Positions 19,327-22,059 of a stretch of 22,059 nucleotides of DNA are shown one piece after another. Below the pieces are notes generated by a model. That model saw nothing but the letters and a program-made list of their open reading frames with translations, searched no databases and was not told where the DNA came from. The position numbers and the translations under genes are program-made. The first letter of the stretch is position 1. Each line of letters starts with the position of its first letter. This DNA is from JAFGCR01 sp964538225 (GTDB taxonomy: Bacteria; Patescibacteriota; Gracilibacteria; UM-FILTER-43-11). Location of the stretch: assembly GCA_964538225.1 (NCBI GenBank), contig CAZIDW010000017.1, forward strand, positions 1-22,059. Direction: 5' to 3'.

Positions 19327-20007
19327 ATGTACAAAAAACTTGAAAAAAAGACCGGTCTTAAGTTCAAAGACTGGCATTTACTGCGTAACGCGTTCATTCA
19401 TCGCTCTTATTTAAACGAACATAAAGACAGTAAATACGAAAGCAATGAGCGGCTGGAGTTTTTGGGGGACGCGGTACTGGAGCTGGTGGTCACAGAATAC
19501 CTGTATATGAATTATCCCAATCCGGAAGGGGAACTGACCAATTGGCGTTCGGCTCTGGTAAAAGGCGAGACACTCGCCAAGATCGCCCGGGAGCTTGAAT
19601 TGGGGGAATATCTTTTTCTGAGCCACGGGGAAGAGAGTTCCGGCGGACGCCAAAAGGATTACCTGCTGGCTAACACCTTTGAAGCTATGATCGGGGTGGT
19701 ATATCTGGAACTCGACTATGAGATGGCAAAAGGTTTTATTGAAAAATTTCTGCTCGTCCGCCTGGAAAGCATTCTGGCCAGAGGATCGTATATCGATGCC
19801 AAATCCCGTTTCCAGGAGATCGCCCAGGAAAAACTGGGCATCACACCGGTTTATGAACTCCTGCATGATGAAGGCCCCGACCATGACAAGGTCTTTACCA
19901 TGGGGGCTTATATTGAAGAGCGGATTGTAGGGAAGGGGAAAGGGAGCAGTAAACAGACCGCTGAACAGAAAGCCGCGGAAGATGCCTTAAAAAGGCTGAA
20001 GTGGTAG
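19327..20007 (+). CDS. rnc: Ribonuclease III
   Basis: A 226-residue double-strand-specific endoribonuclease for rRNA and mRNA processing. Catalytic domain: signature NERLEFLGDAVLEL (40-53) with E44 and D48, then LLANTFEAMIG (113-123) with E119. The position that is Asp in E. coli (D114 in A-D-T-x-E-A) is Asn here (N116); the codon is AAC. The other metal ligands remain. The dsRNA-binding domain is about 150-226: DAKSRFQEIAQEKLG, then a beta hairpin and KGKGSSKQTAEQKAAEDALK, the family's terminal helix. I prefer ATG 19327 to the TTG at 19306, which lies in repeat DNA. It converges on khpB with a 31-bp gap. Confidence 0.94.
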   Translation: MYKKLEKKTGLKFKDWHLLRNAFIHRSYLNEHKDSKYESNERLEFLGDAVLELVVTEYLYMNYPNPEGELTNWRSALVKGETLAKIARELELGEYLFLSHGEESSGGRQKDYLLANTFEAMIGVVYLELDYEMAKGFIEKFLLVRLESILARGSYIDAKSRFQEIAQEKLGITPVYELLHDEGPDHDKVFTMGAYIEERIVGKGKGSSKQTAEQKAAEDALKRLKW

Positions 20008-20038
20008 CACTCTCAGTTCTCAGCTTCTCAACTTTCAA

Positions 20039-20500
20039 CTATTTTGGTATGATTTTGATCTGACGCTCTTCGCCTTCTCCCACGCTTTCGGTGAGCACCC
20101 GGTCTTTGAACTGTTCGCTGCCGGCCAGATGCAGATGGATCTTGCGGCGGAAATAAGGATTCATGGGCGGCAGTTTGATTTCTTTCTGGGTGTTGACAGC
20201 CAGTTCCGCCTTGCGTTCCGCCAGGTGCAGGACGCTTTCCTCCTGCCTTTTTTTATAATGGTCCACGTCCACGATGATCTGCGTCTTGCTTTCTACCCCC
20301 TGCTTCCATAGCAGGCATTTTAAAAGATGCTGTATGGCCGCAATCGTCTCGCCATGCCAGCCGATCAGCAGGCTGGATTTTTCCGTTTCGATTTCGGCGT
20401 AATAAGCGTTTTCGGATTCTTTGGTAATCTTAACGCCATTGTAAGGGACCCCTAAGACATCCAGGAGTTTTTCTAAGGTTTCTTTGATCAGTAATTCCAT
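20039..20500 (-). CDS. khpB: KhpB/Jag RNA-binding protein (KH-R3H)
   Basis: A 153-residue homologue of SpoIIIJ-associated protein Jag. The type II KH domain has the GxxG loop LIGWHGETI (45-53, G47-W-H-G50). The R3H domain runs from about 85 to the end, with LPPMNPYFRRKIHLHL (110-125) holding R118-x3-H122, and ends GEGEERQIKIIPK. The N-terminal Jag-N domain of longer homologues is absent, as is common in small genomes; residues 1-35 form only a short lead-in. Such proteins bind RNA and influence cell-wall and membrane processes in Gram-positives. It lies 64 bp downstream of yidC in the usual rnpA-yidC-jag order. Confidence 0.92.
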   Translation of the reverse strand: MELLIKETLEKLLDVLGVPYNGVKITKESENAYYAEIETEKSSLLIGWHGETIAAIQHLLKCLLWKQGVESKTQIIVDVDHYKKRQEESVLHLAERKAELAVNTQKEIKLPPMNPYFRRKIHLHLAGSEQFKDRVLTESVGEGEERQIKIIPK

Positions 20501-20503
20501 AGT

Positions 20504-20554
20504 TTGTAATTTTTAACTTGCAATCAGCAAGCCGGTAAGGATTGCCAGTTACAA
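20504..20554. repeat. Intergenic inverted repeat between yidC and khpB
   Basis: AACTTGCAATC (20515-20525) pairs with GATTGCCAGTT (20540-20550; 10 of 11) and TTGTAA (20504-20509) with TTACAA (20549-20554). Its wording resembles the repeats at 15884-15976 and 18648-18746. It lies 3 bp before the khpB start, so it may affect khpB translation. Confidence 0.6.
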
Positions 20555-20564
20555 GCTACCGATT

Positions 20565-21749
20565 TCAGTTCTTTGAATAATTTACCATAAGTTGCTGGCC
20601 GATGCCAAATAAAGTGGAAACTCCCCAGTAAAACCCGACTGCCGCCGGCAGGCTGGCCGTGAAGACCGCAATCATCACCGGCATAAAATACTGCATCATG
20701 TTGTTCATCATGGGCATGGCCGGATTCTGCTGTTTGGAAAGGGCGTTGGATTTTGTAGTCTTCCCCAGACTCAAACGGATCTGGAAGAACTGGAGCCCCC
20801 CGATGATCACCGGCAAAGCAATCAGGTTGATCTTGGTGAGATCGATGATTCCCAGAAAAACCGGATTAATGCTGGAGAGGTCGAAATCTTTTAACGGGGT
20901 GTAAAGAATGGACGGATCCACCACATTAAGGCCGTCTTTGACTACATAAAACAAAGCGATGAGCACCGGGAACTGGATGAGCATCGGCAGACAGCTGCCC
21001 ATAGGGCTGACTTTGTACTTCTTCCAGACCGCCATAGTCTCTTGAGCCAGCCGCTGGGGATCGTTTTTATATTTTTCCTTCAGCGCGTCGAGCTGGGGCT
21101 GGACGTTGCGCATTACTTTTTGGGATTTGAGCGCTTTCTGGTTGGGACCCAGCAGGATGAGTTTGATAACAAGGGTCAGCAGGATGATGCCCCACCCCAG
21201 ACTGTGCCCGGGCAGTTTGGAGACAAAGAATACCAGAGTGTTGAAGATCGGTTTATACAGCAGATTATCCCATCCCTGCCGGATGATCCCCGGTTTTTTG
21301 ATTTCGATTTCCTGAAAATAGCTTTTTTCCTTTTCCTCCAAAACCGTCTGGTAGGTAATGCGGTACCGCCCGAGCTCGTTGAACAAGTCCGCGTTCCACC
21401 GGCTGAAACCGATTGTTGTTTTTTCTTCGGGCTCGATGGTTTTTGAAAATTCCTCCTCTTCACAGGCAGACGGATCGTCCAGCACTGCCTCTTTTTTTAT
21501 CCATTCCCCGTTTTGATAGTATTCCACCAGCAGGGGATTGACCGGGCAGGTATCGGCGATCTGCAGGGTTTTCTGGCTGTTGTTTTCAATGGTGACTTTG
21601 ACCTCCTTGCCGATGACCAGACTGTTTTTCAATCGTAGAACCACATCATCTTTCGGGCCGGTATCTTTTTCGTCTTTCCCGCTGAAAAGCTGGAGAAGTA
21701 CCAGAAAAATCAGAAAGAAAAGAAGAAAACGGGTGAATTTATTCTGCAT
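20565..21749 (-). CDS. yidC: Membrane protein insertase YidC/Oxa1
   Basis: A 394-residue inner-membrane insertase. An N-terminal helix (about 5-22) precedes an extracytoplasmic region of about 140 residues (30-165, beta-rich, with two Cys), smaller than the E. coli P1 domain. The Oxa1 core is about 165-390: LYKPIFNTLVFFVSKLPG, then GWGIILLTLVIKLILLGP with a Lys rather than the usual Arg in the groove helix, the cytoplasmic hairpin with QPQLDALKEKYKNDPQRLAQE (in two parts), then SPMGSCLPMLIQFPVLIALF, and FYWGVSTLFGIGQQLMV near the end. No lipobox is seen. ATG 21749 overlaps the rnpA stop by 11 bp, so translation is probably coupled. Confidence 0.95.
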   Translation of the reverse strand: MQNKFTRFLLFFLIFLVLLQLFSGKDEKDTGPKDDVVLRLKNSLVIGKEVKVTIENNSQKTLQIADTCPVNPLLVEYYQNGEWIKKEAVLDDPSACEEEEFSKTIEPEEKTTIGFSRWNADLFNELGRYRITYQTVLEEKEKSYFQEIEIKKPGIIRQGWDNLLYKPIFNTLVFFVSKLPGHSLGWGIILLTLVIKLILLGPNQKALKSQKVMRNVQPQLDALKEKYKNDPQRLAQETMAVWKKYKVSPMGSCLPMLIQFPVLIALFYVVKDGLNVVDPSILYTPLKDFDLSSINPVFLGIIDLTKINLIALPVIIGGLQFFQIRLSLGKTTKSNALSKQQNPAMPMMNNMMQYFMPVMIAVFTASLPAAVGFYWGVSTLFGIGQQLMVNYSKN

Positions 21750-22059
21750 CGGATGCTAAAAAATTAAAGAAATGGACGATTGCCTCACTGAGTTCCTGAT
21801 AAGAGGCTTTTTCACAGGCCGGCCGGGCGATCACCAGGGCTTTGACAGGTTGTCTGACCAGAGGAAGGCTGAGACGGATCGCCTCCTGGACCCGGCGGCG
21901 GAGCCGGTTGCGCTTTACAGCCTTTTTCTGGGTTTTTTTGCTGACCGTTACCGCAAACTGGCATGGTTCTCCGGTCACTTTTTCGTATTTAAAAATAAAA
22001 AAACGGTTTTTAAAAAGGTCTCCTTTTCTGAACAATCGGTCGATGACAGTTCGGTTGCC
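21739..22059 (-). CDS. rnpA: Ribonuclease P protein component (5' end outside the window)
   Basis: The frame is open to the window edge; 106 codons are visible, beginning GNRTVIDRLFRKGDLFKN. This is the normal N-terminal helix region of the family, so the true start lies just beyond 22059. A TTG at 22035 would be an internal codon. The RNR signature KKAVKRNRLRRRVQEAIR binds the RNase P RNA. A central strand (CQFAVTVSKKTQK) and the last part (PVKALVIARP) fit the family. RnpA with the RNase P RNA processes tRNA 5' ends. Order rnpA-yidC-khpB is the conserved bacterial arrangement near rpmH and often near the origin; rpmH may lie just outside. Confidence 0.94.
   Translation of the reverse strand, partial: GNRTVIDRLFRKGDLFKNRFFIFKYEKVTGEPCQFAVTVSKKTQKKAVKRNRLRRRVQEAIRLSLPLVRQPVKALVIARPACEKASYQELSEAIVHFFNFLASDAE

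Noticed and set aside
19411..19884. 157-codon minus-strand frame
   Set aside because: It is the antisense shadow of rnc and has no features of its own.
14766..21749. UGA recoded as Gly (genetic code 25)
   Set aside because: aroC, rpmF and yidC end at TGA exactly where their families end, so the standard bacterial code applies.

Overview
The window looks like a chromosomal segment of a member of the Candidatus Patescibacteria (CPR). Evidence is the small compact genes, start codons almost without Shine-Dalgarno sequences, two signal-peptide/multi-pass proteins built from repeated TrbC/VirB2-like (T4SS pilin-like) units, and the run of translation/RNA genes rpmF, nusB, rnc, khpB/jag, yidC and rnpA at the right end. 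UGA is used as an ordinary stop (aroC, rpmF and yidC end in TGA), so the recoded UGA of Gracilibacteria/Absconditabacteria does not apply. The lineage is inferred, not proven.

Region 1 (1-7.4 kb) is accessory-looking. It has the end of a possible class V aminotransferase-like gene and a SAM methyltransferase. These are followed by a TrmB-family regulator divergent from a five-gene cluster (2851-6207). The divergent promoters are near consensus and carry two TGACAA/TTGTCA inverted repeats, one over each control region, so the regulator probably controls itself and the cluster. The second cluster protein carries a C-terminal domain that reads like the CRISPR ring-nuclease family Csx3/Crn3, with a degenerate second copy before it, although no cas gene or CRISPR array is present. 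The other four proteins are unrecognised; one has a zinc ribbon. A convergent sugar-nucleotide epimerase/reductase of the plant NRS/ER type and a 70-residue membrane protein follow.

Region 2 (7.4-9.3 kb) holds tRNA-Lys(UUU), a CvpA-like membrane protein, a 3-methyladenine DNA glycosylase and a CAU-anticodon tRNA.

Region 3 (9268-14456) is an integrated element. The last 45 bp of the CAU tRNA gene are repeated exactly at 14412-14456. The tRNA-proximal end holds a truncated tyrosine integrase (59 aa) abutting an antisense transposase tail. The cargo is three intact, A-rich genes: an aldehyde-dehydrogenase-like protein with Asn in place of the catalytic Glu and a class I lysyl-tRNA-synthetase-like tail, an APH-type kinase, and a fusion of a nucleotidyltransferase to a GTP cyclohydrolase II (RibA-like) domain. 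Mobilisation looks lost while the cargo stays open. I regard this as the strongest candidate for an undescribed system in the window.

Region 4 (14.4-22 kb) returns to host-like sequence. It has a small membrane protein translationally coupled to chorismate synthase (aroC), a 15-unit heptanucleotide repeat that supplies the likely aroC -35 box, the two pilin-like proteins, and then rpmF-nusB-rnc on the plus strand converging on rnpA-yidC-khpB on the minus strand. Several intergenic gaps carry related hairpin-forming repeats built on GTAACTTGTAATT-like words.
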